A program made the translations under genes and the position numbers. The notes under the pieces were generated by a model. That model had not been told where the DNA came from. It ran no database searches and saw only the letters and a program-made list of their open reading frames with translations. From Aquitalea aquatica (GTDB taxonomy: Bacteria; Pseudomonadota; Gammaproteobacteria; Burkholderiales; Chromobacteriaceae), in assembly GCF_013911085.1 (NCBI RefSeq), contig NZ_JACERN010000006.1:62001-126000 (forward strand): a DNA stretch of 64,000 nt. Reading direction: 5' to 3'. Each line of letters begins with the position of its first letter. Positions within the stretch are counted from its first letter, which is position 1. This document shows, in pieces, positions 54,112 to 63,533 of the stretch.

Positions 54112-55019
54112 TTCTGGCAGCCATCCTGCCCATTCTGCTGGCCTTGCTAGCCGGCTATGGCGTGGGGCGTGCCTTGCCGCGCCAGCACACTCGCCATGCC
54201 GCCAGGCTGCTGACTCCGTTGATCTGGCTACTGCTGTTCTTTTGCGGCAAGGAGTTCGGCCATGTACTGACTGAGGCCGCCGGGCTGGGCCAGACCCTGG
54301 GCACCGCGCTGGTGTTTGCCTTGCTGACAACGCTGCTGCCGTGGGGGCTGATCCTGTGCTGCCTGCCACGGCCGCACCAGGACCAGGGGGCGATGCCGGG
54401 GGGAGCTGCGTCCTGGCCGCAGCTATTGCAGGCGCTGCGTGACTGCGTGCTGGCGCTGGGCATGGTGGCGGCCGGGGTGATGGCAAGCAGCTACCCGCTG
54501 CCCTGGCTGGCTGCTGTCACCACCACGCAATTGCTCTATCTGCTGATTGTGCTGGTCGGTATCGACCTGGTGGGGGTAAAACTCGGCGCTGCCTGGCGTG
54601 CCCCGGCGGTGATGGCGGTACCCTTGCTGGTGGTGGCGGGGTCCTTGGCTGGCGGCTTGCTGGCGGCCCTGTTTACCGGCCAGGGGCTGTGGACTGGGCT
54701 GGCGCTATCCAGTGGCTTTGGCTGGGTGACCCTGTCCAGCATTCTGGTCGGCAGCAAGCTGGGCAGCGTTTATGGCGCCATCGCCTTGCTGGTTGATCTG
54801 TTTCGCGAGCTGATTGCCATTGCCATGCTGTATCTGGTGGGGGCGCGCTTCAGCCGCGAGGCCATCGGCATCTGTGGTGCCACCGCACTGGATGCCACCT
54901 TGCCGCTGATTCGCCAGCAGTGTGGCAGCCAGCATGTGTCGCTGGCGCTGATCAGCGGTTTTGTACTGACCCTGCTCAGCCCGCTGCTGATCATGGTCTG
55001 CCTGTCGGTCACTGGCTGA
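54102..55019 (+). CDS. lysO: Lysine exporter LysO family (YbjE-like)
   Basis: A 305-residue inner-membrane protein with eight or more hydrophobic segments. The N-terminal half has the DUF340-like PLIWLLLFFCGKEFG; the C-terminal half has SSGFGWVTLSSILVGSKLGSVYGAIALLVDLFRELIAI and GATALDATLPLIRQQCG, as in E. coli LysO, which exports lysine and thialysine. The start fits the family. It is divergent from a LysR regulator. Confidence 0.85.
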   Translation: MQLILAAILPILLALLAGYGVGRALPRQHTRHAARLLTPLIWLLLFFCGKEFGHVLTEAAGLGQTLGTALVFALLTTLLPWGLILCCLPRPHQDQGAMPGGAASWPQLLQALRDCVLALGMVAAGVMASSYPLPWLAAVTTTQLLYLLIVLVGIDLVGVKLGAAWRAPAVMAVPLLVVAGSLAGGLLAALFTGQGLWTGLALSSGFGWVTLSSILVGSKLGSVYGAIALLVDLFRELIAIAMLYLVGARFSREAIGICGATALDATLPLIRQQCGSQHVSLALISGFVLTLLSPLLIMVCLSVTG

Positions 55020-55068
55020 GTCGGGCCGCGCCGCTGCCGTTTACCGGGCGGCGGCGCTTGTTGCTGCT

Positions 55069-55494
55069 TCAGATCAGGGTCAGTGTCACGTCGATATTGT
55101 TGCGGGTGGCATTGGAATAGGGGCAGACGATGTGGGCTTGCTCCACCAGTGCTTGCGCCTGTTCGCGTGGCAGGCCGGGCAGGCTGATCTGCAGCTCGGC
55201 TTCGATGCCGAAGCCGCTTGCAATGGCGCCGATGCCTACGCTGCCGGTAATGCTGGCGTCGGCAGGCAGGGCCACTTTTTCTCTGGCAGCGACAAACTTC
55301 AGTGCGCCAAGAAAGCAGGCCGAGTAGCCGGCGGCGAACAGTTGCTCGGGATTGGTGCCGCTACCGCCGGCACCGCCCAGCTCGCGCGGGGTGGACAGCT
55401 GCACGTGCAGTGCGCCGTCAGAAGATTCGGCGTGGCCTTCGCGGCCTCCGCTGGCAGTGGCTTGGGCGCGGTACAGGACTTTTTCGATGGACAT
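55069..55494 (-). CDS. ohr: Organic hydroperoxide resistance protein Ohr
   Basis: A 141-residue thiol peroxidase of the OsmC/Ohr family. Both catalytic cysteines are visible: peroxidatic Cys in [10 protein letters not shown] (near residue 60) and resolving Cys in [15 protein letters not shown] (near 124). The Arg region near residue 18-20 is present. It detoxifies fatty-acid and other organic peroxides using lipoylated proteins. The start at 55494 is preceded by AGGAG. No OhrR gene is adjacent. Confidence 0.93.
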   Translation of the reverse strand: MSIEKVLYRAQATASGGREGHAESSDGALHVQLSTPRELGGAGGSGTNPEQLFAAGYSACFLGALKFVAAREKVALPADASITGSVGIGAIASGFGIEAELQISLPGLPREQAQALVEQAHIVCPYSNATRNNIDVTLTLI

Positions 55495-55557
55495 GGTGGG
55501 CTCCTTGGTGGAAAGCAGCGGCTTGCTGCGGGGTATGGAGCTCACTTTACGCCTTGA

Positions 55558-55588
55558 TTCAGGATTATATGTGGCATAAAGTCCTGAA
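55558..55588. promoter_or_regulatory. Inverted repeat upstream of ohr
   Basis: TTCAGGA-N17-TCCTGAA has perfect 7-bp arms in the AT-rich ohr promoter region, about 65 bp before the ATG. It may be an operator; it does not resemble the OhrR box I know. Confidence 0.4.
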
Positions 55589-55707
55589 AATTTGATTTTA
55601 CGTACTCATTTGGTGGGGGCGGCTGCCCATGCTGGTGATTTGCCACCGTGCAGACAGCAAAACGCCCCGGCGGGCCGGGGCGTGTTTGGAGTGGCTACTG
55701 CTGAGAA

Positions 55708-55819
55708 CCGCTAACAAAACCTCGTAGGGCGCCCGGGCCAAGGCGCGCCGCCGCAGACTGTACATAGAACACGGCCAAGGCGGCGCAACGCTGGAGCGGG
55801 GTTTTGTTATCGGGTTTTA
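55708..55819. repeat. Dispersed short repeat, copy 1
   Basis: About 112 bp bounded by inverted ends: CCGCTAACAAAACCTCG (55708-55724) on the left and GAGCGGGGTTTTGTTATCGGGT (55794-55815) on the right. The last bases form the stop codon of maeB on the minus strand. A second, shorter copy is at 61130-61204; the right-hand 40 bp or so of the two are nearly identical. The middle is GC-rich and can fold. It may act as a terminator for the minus-strand gene. No transposase is present. Confidence 0.7.
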
Positions 55820-58108
55820 GTGCTGTTGGCGGTTGGCTTCCATCACCGTCAGTGCCGCCATATTGATGATGCGGCGTACGGTGGAGCTGGAGGTGAGGAT
55901 GTTCACCGGTGCGTTGACACCTAGCAGGAAGGGGCCGACGGCGACATTGCTGCCGGCGGCGGTCTTCAGCAGGTTGTAGGCAATGTTGCCGGCATCGACA
56001 TTGGGGCAGACCAGCAGATTGGCCGCACCCTTCAGCTGCGACATCGGCAGGATGTCCATGCGCAGCGCTTCGTCCAGCGCGCAGTCGCCGTGCATTTCGC
56101 CATCGATTTCCAGCTCAGGCGCTTGCTGGCGTACCAGTTCCAGCACGCGGCGCATCTTGCTGCCGGAGGCCGAGCTGCCGGAGCCGAAGTTGGAGCGCGA
56201 CAGCAGCGCAGCCTTGGGCTTCATGTGCAGCAGGGCCATTTCCTCGGCGGCGGCGATGGTGAATTCGGCAATCTGCTCGGCGGTGGGGTCGTCGTTGACG
56301 TGGGTATCCACCAGCGCCACCGTCTGTTTTTCCAGCAGCAGGATGTTCATGGCGGCGTAGGTATCCGAGCCGGCCTTCTTGCCGATGACCTGGTCGATAT
56401 AGCGCAGGTGGTCGTGATAGCTGCCCACCGTGCCGCAGATCATGCCGTCGGCGTCGCCCAGGCGCACCATCATCGCGCCGATCAAGGTCAGGCGGCGGCG
56501 CATTTCCACGCGCGCCATTTCCTTGGTTACGCCATCACGGCACATCAGTTCCCAGTAACTGGTCCAGTACTGGTGGAAGCGTTCGTCGTATTCCGGGTTG
56601 GTGACTTCCACGTCCTCGCCCAGGCGCAGGCGCAGGCCGAATTTTTCGATGCGTGCCAGCAGCACTTCCGGGCGGCCCACCAGGATGGGGCGGGCCAGCT
56701 TTTCATCCACGATCACCTGCACTGCACGCAGCACGCGCTCGTCTTCGCCTTCGGTAAACACGATGCGGGTCTTGCCGCCTTCGCGCACCTGTTTCTTGGC
56801 GGCGGCAAACAAGGGCTTCATGAAGCTGCCGGAATGGTAGACAAACTGCTGCAGCTGCTCGGTGTAGGTATCGAGGTTGGCAATCGGCCGGGTGGCCACG
56901 CCGCTGTCCATCGCCGCCTTGGCCACGGCCGGGGCGATGCGCACGATCAGCCGCGGGTCAAACGGTTTGGGAATCAGGTATTGCGGGCCGAAGGACAGGT
57001 CGTAGCTGCCATAAGCCGCTGCCACCACTTCGTTCTGCTCTTCTTCGGCCAGGCCGGCAATGGCGTACACCGCCGCCACTTCCATTTCACGGGTGATGGT
57101 GGTGGCACCCACATCCAGCGCACCGCGGAAAATATAGGGGAAACACAGGACGTTGTTGACCTGGTTGGGGTAGTCGGAGCGGCCGGTGGCCATCACCACG
57201 TCGTCACGCACTGCGTGGGCGACTTCCGGCAGGATTTCCGGGGCCGGGTTGGCCAGTGCCAGGATCAGCGGGCGGGCGGCCATCTGCGCCACCATCTCGC
57301 CCTTGAGTACGCCGCCGGCGGACAGGCCAAGGAACACGTCGGCATCCTGAATCACTTCGGCAAGCGTGCGCGCACTGGTCGCTTGGGCAAAGCGCGCCTT
57401 GGCCGGGTCCATCAGGCTGGTGCGGCCCTGGTAGACCACGCCTTCGATATCGGTGACCCAGATGTTTTCCAGTGGCAGGCCCAGGTGCACCATCAGATCC
57501 AGGCAGGTCAGCGCGGCAGCGCCGGCACCAGAGGTCACTACCTTGACCTGGCGGATGTCCTTGCCCACGACCTTGAGGCCGTTGATGAAAGCAGCAGCCA
57601 CGGTGATGGCGGTGCCGTGCTGGTCGTCATGGAAGACCGGAATCTTCATCCGTTCGCGCAGCTTGCGTTCCACTTCGAAGCATTCCGGTGCCTTGATGTC
57701 TTCCAGATTAATACCGCCAAAAGTGGCTTCCAGGCTGGCGATGATGTCCACCAGCTTGTCCGGGTCGGTTTCGTTGATCTCGATGTCAAACACATCGACA
57801 CCGGCAAATTTCTTGAACAGCACCGCCTTGCCTTCCATTACCGGCTTGGAGGCCAGGGCGCCGATATTGCCCAGGCCCAGCACGGCGGTGCCGTTGGTGA
57901 TGACGCCCACCAGATTGGAACGGGCGGTAAAGCGGCTGGCATTGAGCGGGTCGGCGACGATTTCTTCGCAGGCAGCAGCCACACCAGGGGTGTAGGCCAG
58001 CGCCAGATCGCGCTGGGTCACCAGCGGCTTGCTGGCATTGACGGCGATTTTGCCCGGGGTGGGAAATTCGTGGTAGTCCAGTGCTGCCTGACGGTCGGTC
58101 GTATCCAT
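55817..58108 (-). CDS. maeB: NADP-dependent malic enzyme with C-terminal phosphotransacetylase-like domain
   Basis: A 763-residue enzyme that converts malate to pyruvate with release of CO2. The malic enzyme part (about 1-430) has [12 protein letters not shown], the metal site [19 protein letters not shown], and the NADP fold [14 protein letters not shown]. The C-terminal third (about 435-763) is a phosphotransacetylase-like domain ([16 protein letters not shown]), which acts as an acetyl-CoA sensor rather than enzyme in E. coli MaeB (759 residues). It is divergent from a LysR gene; the stop lies in a dispersed repeat. Confidence 0.95.
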   Translation of the reverse strand: MDTTDRQAALDYHEFPTPGKIAVNASKPLVTQRDLALAYTPGVAAACEEIVADPLNASRFTARSNLVGVITNGTAVLGLGNIGALASKPVMEGKAVLFKKFAGVDVFDIEINETDPDKLVDIIASLEATFGGINLEDIKAPECFEVERKLRERMKIPVFHDDQHGTAITVAAAFINGLKVVGKDIRQVKVVTSGAGAAALTCLDLMVHLGLPLENIWVTDIEGVVYQGRTSLMDPAKARFAQATSARTLAEVIQDADVFLGLSAGGVLKGEMVAQMAARPLILALANPAPEILPEVAHAVRDDVVMATGRSDYPNQVNNVLCFPYIFRGALDVGATTITREMEVAAVYAIAGLAEEEQNEVVAAAYGSYDLSFGPQYLIPKPFDPRLIVRIAPAVAKAAMDSGVATRPIANLDTYTEQLQQFVYHSGSFMKPLFAAAKKQVREGGKTRIVFTEGEDERVLRAVQVIVDEKLARPILVGRPEVLLARIEKFGLRLRLGEDVEVTNPEYDERFHQYWTSYWELMCRDGVTKEMARVEMRRRLTLIGAMMVRLGDADGMICGTVGSYHDHLRYIDQVIGKKAGSDTYAAMNILLLEKQTVALVDTHVNDDPTAEQIAEFTIAAAEEMALLHMKPKAALLSRSNFGSGSSASGSKMRRVLELVRQQAPELEIDGEMHGDCALDEALRMDILPMSQLKGAANLLVCPNVDAGNIAYNLLKTAAGSNVAVGPFLLGVNAPVNILTSSSTVRRIINMAALTVMEANRQQH

Positions 58109-58258
58109 GGTGTCGCTCCTGATGTGGGCTTGGTCGCAGTGCCAAGGCCATCGCTATGCCGTTTTGGCTGCCAGCAGGGCAGCCGCTTTGTCTCCAGCCG
58201 GGCCGTGTCGCGTGGGCCGGCTAACTGGATTAGCGGCAAGTCTAGCGAAATAACATAA

Positions 58259-58298
58259 GGTAAATATTTTGATTTACTATCAAGCCATACTATTTACC
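58259..58298. promoter_or_regulatory. Operator array between maeB and LysR gene
   Basis: GGTAAAT (58259-58265) has inverted partners ATTTACT (58272-58278, six of seven) and ATTTACC (58292-58298, perfect). The sites lie in an AT-rich patch just before the LysR start, fitting LysR-type regulator binding. Confidence 0.5.
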
Positions 58299-58315
58299 TG
58301 ATGATCTGAGCCGCC

Positions 58316-59269
58316 ATGGCCGAAATCAATGCCGACGAGATCCTGCGCCGCCTGTCTGCCCGGCTGAAAATGCGCCATCTGATCCTGCTGCTGAACATCC
58401 AGCAGCATGGCTCGCTGACGCGGGTGGCCGAACAGATGGCCAGTAGCCAGCCGGCCATTACCAATGCCCTGTCCGAGCTGGAGGGCATGTTTGGCGGTGC
58501 GCTGTTTGACCGCTCGACACGCGGCATGGCCCCCACCTCGCTGGGCAAGCTGGTGCTGGCCCGCGCCCAGGCCATGCTGCACGATCTGGACCATCTGGTG
58601 CGCGACATGGCCACCGCGGCTGCCGGCTATAGCGCTCATCTGCACGTTGGTGTTATTCCCTTCATTCCGGGGCGGCTGTTGTCGGCCGCCATCGGCCACA
58701 CCTTGCCGGAAGGCCAGGGGGGCATGACGGTGACGCTGCATGAGGGCACCAGCGACCAGCTCTTGCCACGGCTGCAGGATCACAGCCTGGACATCGTGAT
58801 TGGCCGTGCCTCGTCGGCGGTGGATCTGCAACAGCTGGAGTTCGAAGTGCTGTACCGGCAACAGCCACGGTTGATTGCCAGCCGGCGGCTGGCGGCGCAA
58901 CTGGGGCGGGTGCGGCTGGACTGGAGCCGGCTGGTGGCACTGGACTGGATTCTGGGGGCACCCAATACGCCGATGCGTGAGCAGGTGACGGATATCTTCC
59001 TGGCGGCTGGCGTCGCCCCGCCAGTGCCCATTGTGGAGAGTTATTCGTCCAAGCTGATCGGCGAGATGATTGTCGCCAGCGAACGGGCAGTGTCCATCGT
59101 GCCGGCTGATATTGCCGAAGAGCTGGTGCGCACGGCCGGCCTGTCCATCGTGCCCTATTCATTTGACTGGACGCTGCCGCCGATTGCCATGTTTACCCGC
59201 GCCGGCGGTGCGCGGCATACCGTGGCGCTGTTCTGTGCCGCCTTGCGCGGCTTGTGTCAGGAGGCCTGA
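58316..59269 (+). CDS. LysR-family transcriptional regulator divergent from maeB
   Basis: A 317-residue LysR protein with an N-terminal extension before the helix-turn-helix (residues 18-75, GSLTRVAEQMASSQPAITNALSELEGMFGG), in the style of the GbpR/PcaQ branch. Effector domain VGVIPFIPGRLLSAAI follows. Divergence from maeB suggests control of malic enzyme, and of itself, in response to a C4 or aromatic-derived acid. That is inferred. Confidence 0.85.
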   Translation: MAEINADEILRRLSARLKMRHLILLLNIQQHGSLTRVAEQMASSQPAITNALSELEGMFGGALFDRSTRGMAPTSLGKLVLARAQAMLHDLDHLVRDMATAAAGYSAHLHVGVIPFIPGRLLSAAIGHTLPEGQGGMTVTLHEGTSDQLLPRLQDHSLDIVIGRASSAVDLQQLEFEVLYRQQPRLIASRRLAAQLGRVRLDWSRLVALDWILGAPNTPMREQVTDIFLAAGVAPPVPIVESYSSKLIGEMIVASERAVSIVPADIAEELVRTAGLSIVPYSFDWTLPPIAMFTRAGGARHTVALFCAALRGLCQEA

Positions 59270-59288
59270 CTACCTTGCTGCGCGCCGC

Positions 59289-60836
59289 TTAGTCCGCGGC
59301 TGGCTCCGCGTCCAGCGCTAATGCCAGCTGTACCGTGGCCGCAGGCTTGGCGCTGCCGCCGGCACGTGCTAGTTGCTTGCGCGAGCCATGCTTGTGCAGG
59401 ATGGCCTGCTTGCCGGCCCGTACCGCCTGTTCATTGCGGCGGGCATGCAGGTGCTGGCGGGCCAGCCGGGCGGCGCTTTCCAGCTCCACCAGTGGTTGCA
59501 CCAGCGCGTATTCGCCTTCCAGCCCGTGCTGCCGGCACAGATCGTCCGGCATTTTCCACGGCTGGAACAGCCAGCTGTCCGGTACCCGGCGCATGGCGGG
59601 CAGCCATTGCCGCACAAAGCGCCCTTGCGGGTCGTGATCCATGGCCTGCTTGACCGGATTGTAGACGCGGGTGGTATTGATGCCGGTAGTGCCGGCCTGC
59701 ATTTGCAGCTGGCTCCAGTGAATACCCGGCTCGTAATCGAGAAAACAGCGCGCCAGCCATAGCCCCACTGGCCGCCAGTGCAGCCAGAGCGGGTAGGCCG
59801 CCACCGAAACCAGCATGGCGCGCATGCGGAAATTTAGCCAGCCGGTGTGACGGAGCATGGCCACGCAGGCATCCACCAGCGGCCAGCCGGTGCGGCCGTC
59901 CATCAGTGCCTGCAGCCGTGCGGCGTCGACTTCCTCCTCCCGCAGTCCGTCGTAGCCAGGGTGCAGATTGCGCCATTCGATGGCGGGTTCGGATTCCAGC
60001 TTCTGCAAGAAATGGCAGTGCCAGTGCAGGCGGCTGATGAAGGCTTGCAGCCCTTTGCGCTGGCGCGTGTTTTCTGCCGGTAATTGCGCCAGCCGGCGGC
60101 GGGTGCTCTGCACGATTTCACGCAGGCTGAGGCAGCCCATGGCCAGATAGGGCGACAGCCGCGAACAGGCGCTGGGTGCAGACAGCGGCGAGGAGATACC
60201 GCCCCGGTAGTGCGCGCTGCGCGTAGCGAGAAAATCCTGCAACACGGCAATGGCGCGGCGGCGACCGCCACGCTGGCGTTGTGGCGGGTCGAAAGGGTAG
60301 ATGCCCAGTTGCTCGGGCGATGGCGTGGTATCACTGGCTAGCGGAGCAGGCCAGGCTTGCATTGGCGGTACCGGCAGGCAGGGGGCGCTGACCAGTTGCT
60401 CCCAGCGTGCCGCCCAGCCATCGCGCGAGGCGAGGCGGCGGATGACACCGCTTTGGCGGAATTCCTGCCAGGGCAGTCCATGGCTGCGGCACCAGCTGGC
60501 GACGGCCAGATCGCGCTGGTAGGTGAAGTGATTGCCGGTTTCCTCATGCGCATACAGCGCCCGGAACGGGCTGGCCTGATACAGCTGTTGCAGTACGGTG
60601 CAGGCCTCGCCCACTTTCACCAGCAGTGTCATGCCGCGCTGCTGCAGTGATTGGCGCAGGTCGTGCAGGCATTCCAGTAAAAAGCAGTAATGTTGGCTGG
60701 ACAGATCGGGCTGCTGCCACAGCTGTGGCTCGATGATGTACAGGCACAGCAGCGGTCCCTGTGCGCTGGCGGCACACAGGGCCGCATGGTCGTGCAGGCG
60801 CAGGTCGCGCTTGAACCAGACCACACCGTAACTCAT
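59289..60836 (-). CDS. Photolyase/cryptochrome family FAD protein
   Basis: A 515-residue protein. The photolyase N-terminal alpha/beta domain begins VVWFKRDLRLHDHAAL, and the FAD domain contains SRLSPYLAMGCLSLREI, SRLHWHCHFLQKLE, the GWPLVDACVAMLRHTGWLNFRMRAMLVS stretch and WSQLQMQAGTTGINTTRVYNPVKQAMDHDPQGRFVRQWLP. These are typical of FAD-binding photolyases. A basic, Ala-rich tail of about 60 residues follows. Repair activity on cyclobutane dimers versus a cryptochrome role cannot be told. It is last in a minus-strand cluster. Confidence 0.87.
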   Translation of the reverse strand: MSYGVVWFKRDLRLHDHAALCAASAQGPLLCLYIIEPQLWQQPDLSSQHYCFLLECLHDLRQSLQQRGMTLLVKVGEACTVLQQLYQASPFRALYAHEETGNHFTYQRDLAVASWCRSHGLPWQEFRQSGVIRRLASRDGWAARWEQLVSAPCLPVPPMQAWPAPLASDTTPSPEQLGIYPFDPPQRQRGGRRRAIAVLQDFLATRSAHYRGGISSPLSAPSACSRLSPYLAMGCLSLREIVQSTRRRLAQLPAENTRQRKGLQAFISRLHWHCHFLQKLESEPAIEWRNLHPGYDGLREEEVDAARLQALMDGRTGWPLVDACVAMLRHTGWLNFRMRAMLVSVAAYPLWLHWRPVGLWLARCFLDYEPGIHWSQLQMQAGTTGINTTRVYNPVKQAMDHDPQGRFVRQWLPAMRRVPDSWLFQPWKMPDDLCRQHGLEGEYALVQPLVELESAARLARQHLHARRNEQAVRAGKQAILHKHGSRKQLARAGGSAKPAATVQLALALDAEPAAD

Positions 60837-60876
60837 GGCAAGTTATCCCGGAGCGCTGCCGGCGGAAGCTGGCGGC

Positions 60877-61101
60877 TCAATGCCAGCCCTGCCGCCACAC
60901 GGCGGTATCGGTCAGCGTTTGCCAGGCGATGATGCGGCTGTGCCGGCTGTATACCGCCTCCAGCTCCACTTCGCGGATGCCTTGCGCCGGGTCTTCCGGC
61001 TCGATCAGCCGCACCACGATGAAGTGTTTTTCCTTGTTGCGCGGCTGCACGGCCGTCCACTTGCTCAGCAGCAACTTGCGCGGGTTCAGTCGTACCGTCA
61101 T
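60877..61101 (-). CDS. Trp-rich small conserved protein (TIGR02450/DUF2389)
   Basis: A 74-residue protein beginning with NPRKLLLSKWTAVQPRNKEKHFIVV and ending with WRQGWH, the pattern of the Trp-rich TIGR02450 family. Function is unknown, but members are common beside photolyase genes. Start ATG 61101 fits the family; extra in-frame codons upstream run into a repeat. It ends 40 bp before the photolyase start. Confidence 0.85.
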   Translation of the reverse strand: MTVRLNPRKLLLSKWTAVQPRNKEKHFIVVRLIEPEDPAQGIREVELEAVYSRHSRIIAWQTLTDTAVWRQGWH

Positions 61102-61129
61102 GAGCTGTTTACCTTGATTATCCTTGGAG

Positions 61130-61204
61130 CCGCTAACAAAACCTCGCAGAGAATCCCAGCCAGGGCGGTGCAAGGCAGGAGCGGGGTTTTGTTGTCGGGT
61201 CTTA
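61130..61204. repeat. Dispersed short repeat, copy 2
   Basis: About 75 bp with CCGCTAACAAAACCTCG (61130-61146), identical to the left end of copy 1, and GAGCGGGGTTTTGTTGTCGGGT (61179-61200) on the right, one base different. The inner part is shorter than in copy 1. As in copy 1 the right end runs into the stop codon of a minus-strand gene (lipocalin). See 55708-55819. Confidence 0.7.
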
Positions 61205-61744
61205 CTGGCCGGCTGCGCTTTGCTTTACCCAGATCAGGCTGGCGGTATCAAAGCCCAGGCTGGCGGCCTGACGCAGCAGCGGCTGGGTCACGGCCTGCGG
61301 CAGCTGCTTGTCGCGTGCCAGTATCCACAGATAGTCGCGGTCGTTACCGGCCACCATGGCCCATTGATAGTCCGGGTCCAGCGCTACCACATGGTAGCCG
61401 CCGTAGAAGGGGCCGAAGAAGGACACTTTCAAGGACGCCACATGGCTGTCGCCATTGAACAGCGCCCGGCCCTGAGCCTCTTTCCAGCTGGCGCTGGACT
61501 GGTCGTAGCCACGGTTGACGACCTTGATGCTGCCATCGGCATTGAGCGAGTAAGTGGCGCTGACCTCGCTCAGACCACGCTCGAAGCGGTTGTCCAGCCG
61601 GGCGATTTCATGCCACTGGCCGCTATAGCGCGTCAGCTCGAAGCCGCTTACCGGCTGGATGCCCGGTGGCGGCAGGGTGGAGCAGGCGGCCAGTAGCAGG
61701 GTGCTGGCCAGCAGCAGGATCAGGGAGAGGGAATATCGCTTCAT
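61202..61744 (-). CDS. blc: Outer-membrane lipocalin Blc-type lipoprotein
   Basis: A 180-residue lipoprotein with a lipobox (LLLAACST; Cys near residue 21). The lipocalin motif YSGQWHEIARLDNRFERGL is at the start of the barrel and ATYSLNADGSIKVVNRG follows, then VVALDPDYQWAMVAGNDRDYLWILAR. Blc-type lipocalins bind lysophospholipids or oxidised lipids in the envelope. It lies between two photolyase-type genes; the same association is seen in light-responsive clusters in other proteobacteria. Confidence 0.92.
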   Translation of the reverse strand: MKRYSLSLILLLASTLLLAACSTLPPPGIQPVSGFELTRYSGQWHEIARLDNRFERGLSEVSATYSLNADGSIKVVNRGYDQSSASWKEAQGRALFNGDSHVASLKVSFFGPFYGGYHVVALDPDYQWAMVAGNDRDYLWILARDKQLPQAVTQPLLRQAASLGFDTASLIWVKQSAAGQ

Positions 61745-61770
61745 GGTGTGGCTTCCTTGTGGTATCAGGC

Positions 61771-63327
61771 TTACAGGGTGTCCAGCCGCTGACGGATGGC
61801 ATGGGCGGTCGTGGTAATGGCGGTGCTTTCCGCTGCGTCCATCTGCTGTAGCTGGCGATAGACCAGCGCCAGTCGGGGATTGCCCGCCAGGGTGGCGGCA
61901 TTACGCTGGAAAAAATCCCAGTACAGGGCGTTGAACGGGCAGGCGTCATCGCCGTGACGCTGTTCGCGCCGGTAGCGGCAGTCGCCGCAATAATTGCTCA
62001 TGCGCTGTATATAGGCACTGCCGGAGACATAAGGCTTGCTGGCCAGCAGGCCGCCATCGGCAAACTGGCTCATGCCCAGGGTATTGGGCAGCTCCACCCA
62101 TTCGAAGGCATCGATGTAAATGCCCAGATACCATTCATGCAGGGCCTGTGGTGACAGGCCGGCCAGCAGGGCGAAATTGCCGATGACCATCAGCCGCTGG
62201 ATGTGGTGGGCGTAGGCATCGCGCAGCGACTGGCCGATGGCCTGGGCCAGGCAGTGCATGCCGGTGTCGCCGCTCCAGAACCAGTGCGGCAGTGGCTGCT
62301 GGTGGTCGAAGTGATTGCTGCTGGCATAGCCGGGCATGCGCGCCCAGTAAACGCCGCGCACATATTCGCGCCAGCCCAGAATCTGGCGGATGAAGCCTTC
62401 CGCTGCGGCCAGCGGCACCTTGCTCTCTTGCCAGGCGGCAGCGGCAGCGTGGACCACCTCCAGCGGCGACAGCATCTTGGTGTTGAGAGCAAAGGACAGC
62501 AGCGAATGAAACAGCCGTGGCTGTTCGCTGTGCATGGCGTCCTGATAGTCGCCGAAGCAGGGCAGGCCGTGCTGGATGAAATGCTGCAGCAAGGCCAGGG
62601 CCTCCTCGCGGTGCAGTGGCCAGCGTAGCTGCGCGGCACAGGGCTGACCCAGCGCGGCCACGCCGGCATCCTGCAGCATCTGCCACAGCGCGCTGTGATC
62701 GTGGCTGGGGCGTGCATCGGCCAACGGCGCGGGGCTGCCGCGCCACGGCTTGCGATTGTCCTGGTCGAAATTCCATTTGCCGCCGGCCGGGCCGCCACGC
62801 TCATCCAGCAGCACGCCATATTGCTTGCGCATGTGGCGGTAGAAGGTTTCCATGCGCCAGCTGGCCTTGCCGGCAAACAGCTGGCTGGCAGCCAGCCGTG
62901 GGGCGAGGAAGTGCTCGCTGTCCACCGCCTGACACACCACGGTCTGCCGCGCTGCCCAGGCTTGCAGTTGCTGGTCCAGCCGCCATTCATCCGGATATTG
63001 CCAGCTGAAATGGCTGGCGGCGTAGTGCTGTAGCAGGGCATCCAGATTGGCTTCCAGCGTGCCCCGATTGGACGGGTGATCGAGTGCGACATAGCGCACG
63101 CGGTGGCCGGCGGCTTTCAGGCGGGCGGCGAAGTGGCGCATGGCGGCCAGTACCGCCAGCAGCTTTTGCGCATGATGGCGCACGTAGTCGGTTTCCTGGC
63201 GCAGCTCCAGCATCAGGTAAACCACATGGTCATCCACGCGGGAAAACCAGCTGTGCCGGGGGTTGAGCTGGTCGCCCAGAATCAGTCGCAGCTCCTTACA
63301 TCGGCGGCTCCGCCGGGCTGGCTGCAT
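61771..63327 (-). CDS. Iron-sulfur bacterial cryptochrome/(6-4) photolyase family protein
   Basis: A 518-residue protein of the FeS-BCP (PhrB) family. The N-terminus has LRLILGDQLNPRHSWF. The iron-sulfur cysteines fit one Cys in HGLPCFGDYQDAM (near residue 250) and three in NYCGDCRYR and DDACPFN (near 440-455). The FAD site includes ALNTKMLSPLEVV, GWREYVRGVYW and HIQRLMVIGNFALLAG. Known members repair (6-4) photoproducts. The start at 63327 is followed by basic residues and then the conserved region. Confidence 0.9.
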   Translation of the reverse strand: MQPARRSRRCKELRLILGDQLNPRHSWFSRVDDHVVYLMLELRQETDYVRHHAQKLLAVLAAMRHFAARLKAAGHRVRYVALDHPSNRGTLEANLDALLQHYAASHFSWQYPDEWRLDQQLQAWAARQTVVCQAVDSEHFLAPRLAASQLFAGKASWRMETFYRHMRKQYGVLLDERGGPAGGKWNFDQDNRKPWRGSPAPLADARPSHDHSALWQMLQDAGVAALGQPCAAQLRWPLHREEALALLQHFIQHGLPCFGDYQDAMHSEQPRLFHSLLSFALNTKMLSPLEVVHAAAAAWQESKVPLAAAEGFIRQILGWREYVRGVYWARMPGYASSNHFDHQQPLPHWFWSGDTGMHCLAQAIGQSLRDAYAHHIQRLMVIGNFALLAGLSPQALHEWYLGIYIDAFEWVELPNTLGMSQFADGGLLASKPYVSGSAYIQRMSNYCGDCRYRREQRHGDDACPFNALYWDFFQRNAATLAGNPRLALVYRQLQQMDAAESTAITTTAHAIRQRLDTL

Positions 63328-63386
63328 GGTGCTCAGCGGTAGGTGCAAGAGGGAGTGACATGGTGGCAGGGTATGGTTTTGCTGGT

Positions 63387-63533
63387 TCAATGCTGTCGGC
63401 GGCAGCGCTCGGAGCAGAATTGCACCTGTTCCCAGCAGCGCGCCCATTTGCGCCGCCAGCTCATTGGCTTGCCGCAGCCACGGCAGGGCTTGGAGGGCAG
63501 TGCCTGCTTGTTGCCCTTGAAACCGGCTTTCAT
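63387..63533 (-). CDS. DUF2256 small cysteine-rich protein
   Basis: A 48-residue protein with four cysteines in a zinc-ribbon-like pattern (CRGCGKPMSWRRKW, then FCSERCRR), as in DUF2256 peptides. Function unknown; such genes often stand beside FeS photolyases. Start overlaps the stop of the upstream gene (ATGA, 4 bp). It ends 59 bp before the photolyase. Confidence 0.85.
   Translation of the reverse strand: MKAGFKGNKQALPSKPCRGCGKPMSWRRKWARCWEQVQFCSERCRRQH

Noticed and set aside
56090-58258. A 722-codon open frame on the plus strand across maeB
   Set aside because: Antisense to maeB, His/Gly-rich, no domain. It also ends inside the maeB-LysR promoter region.
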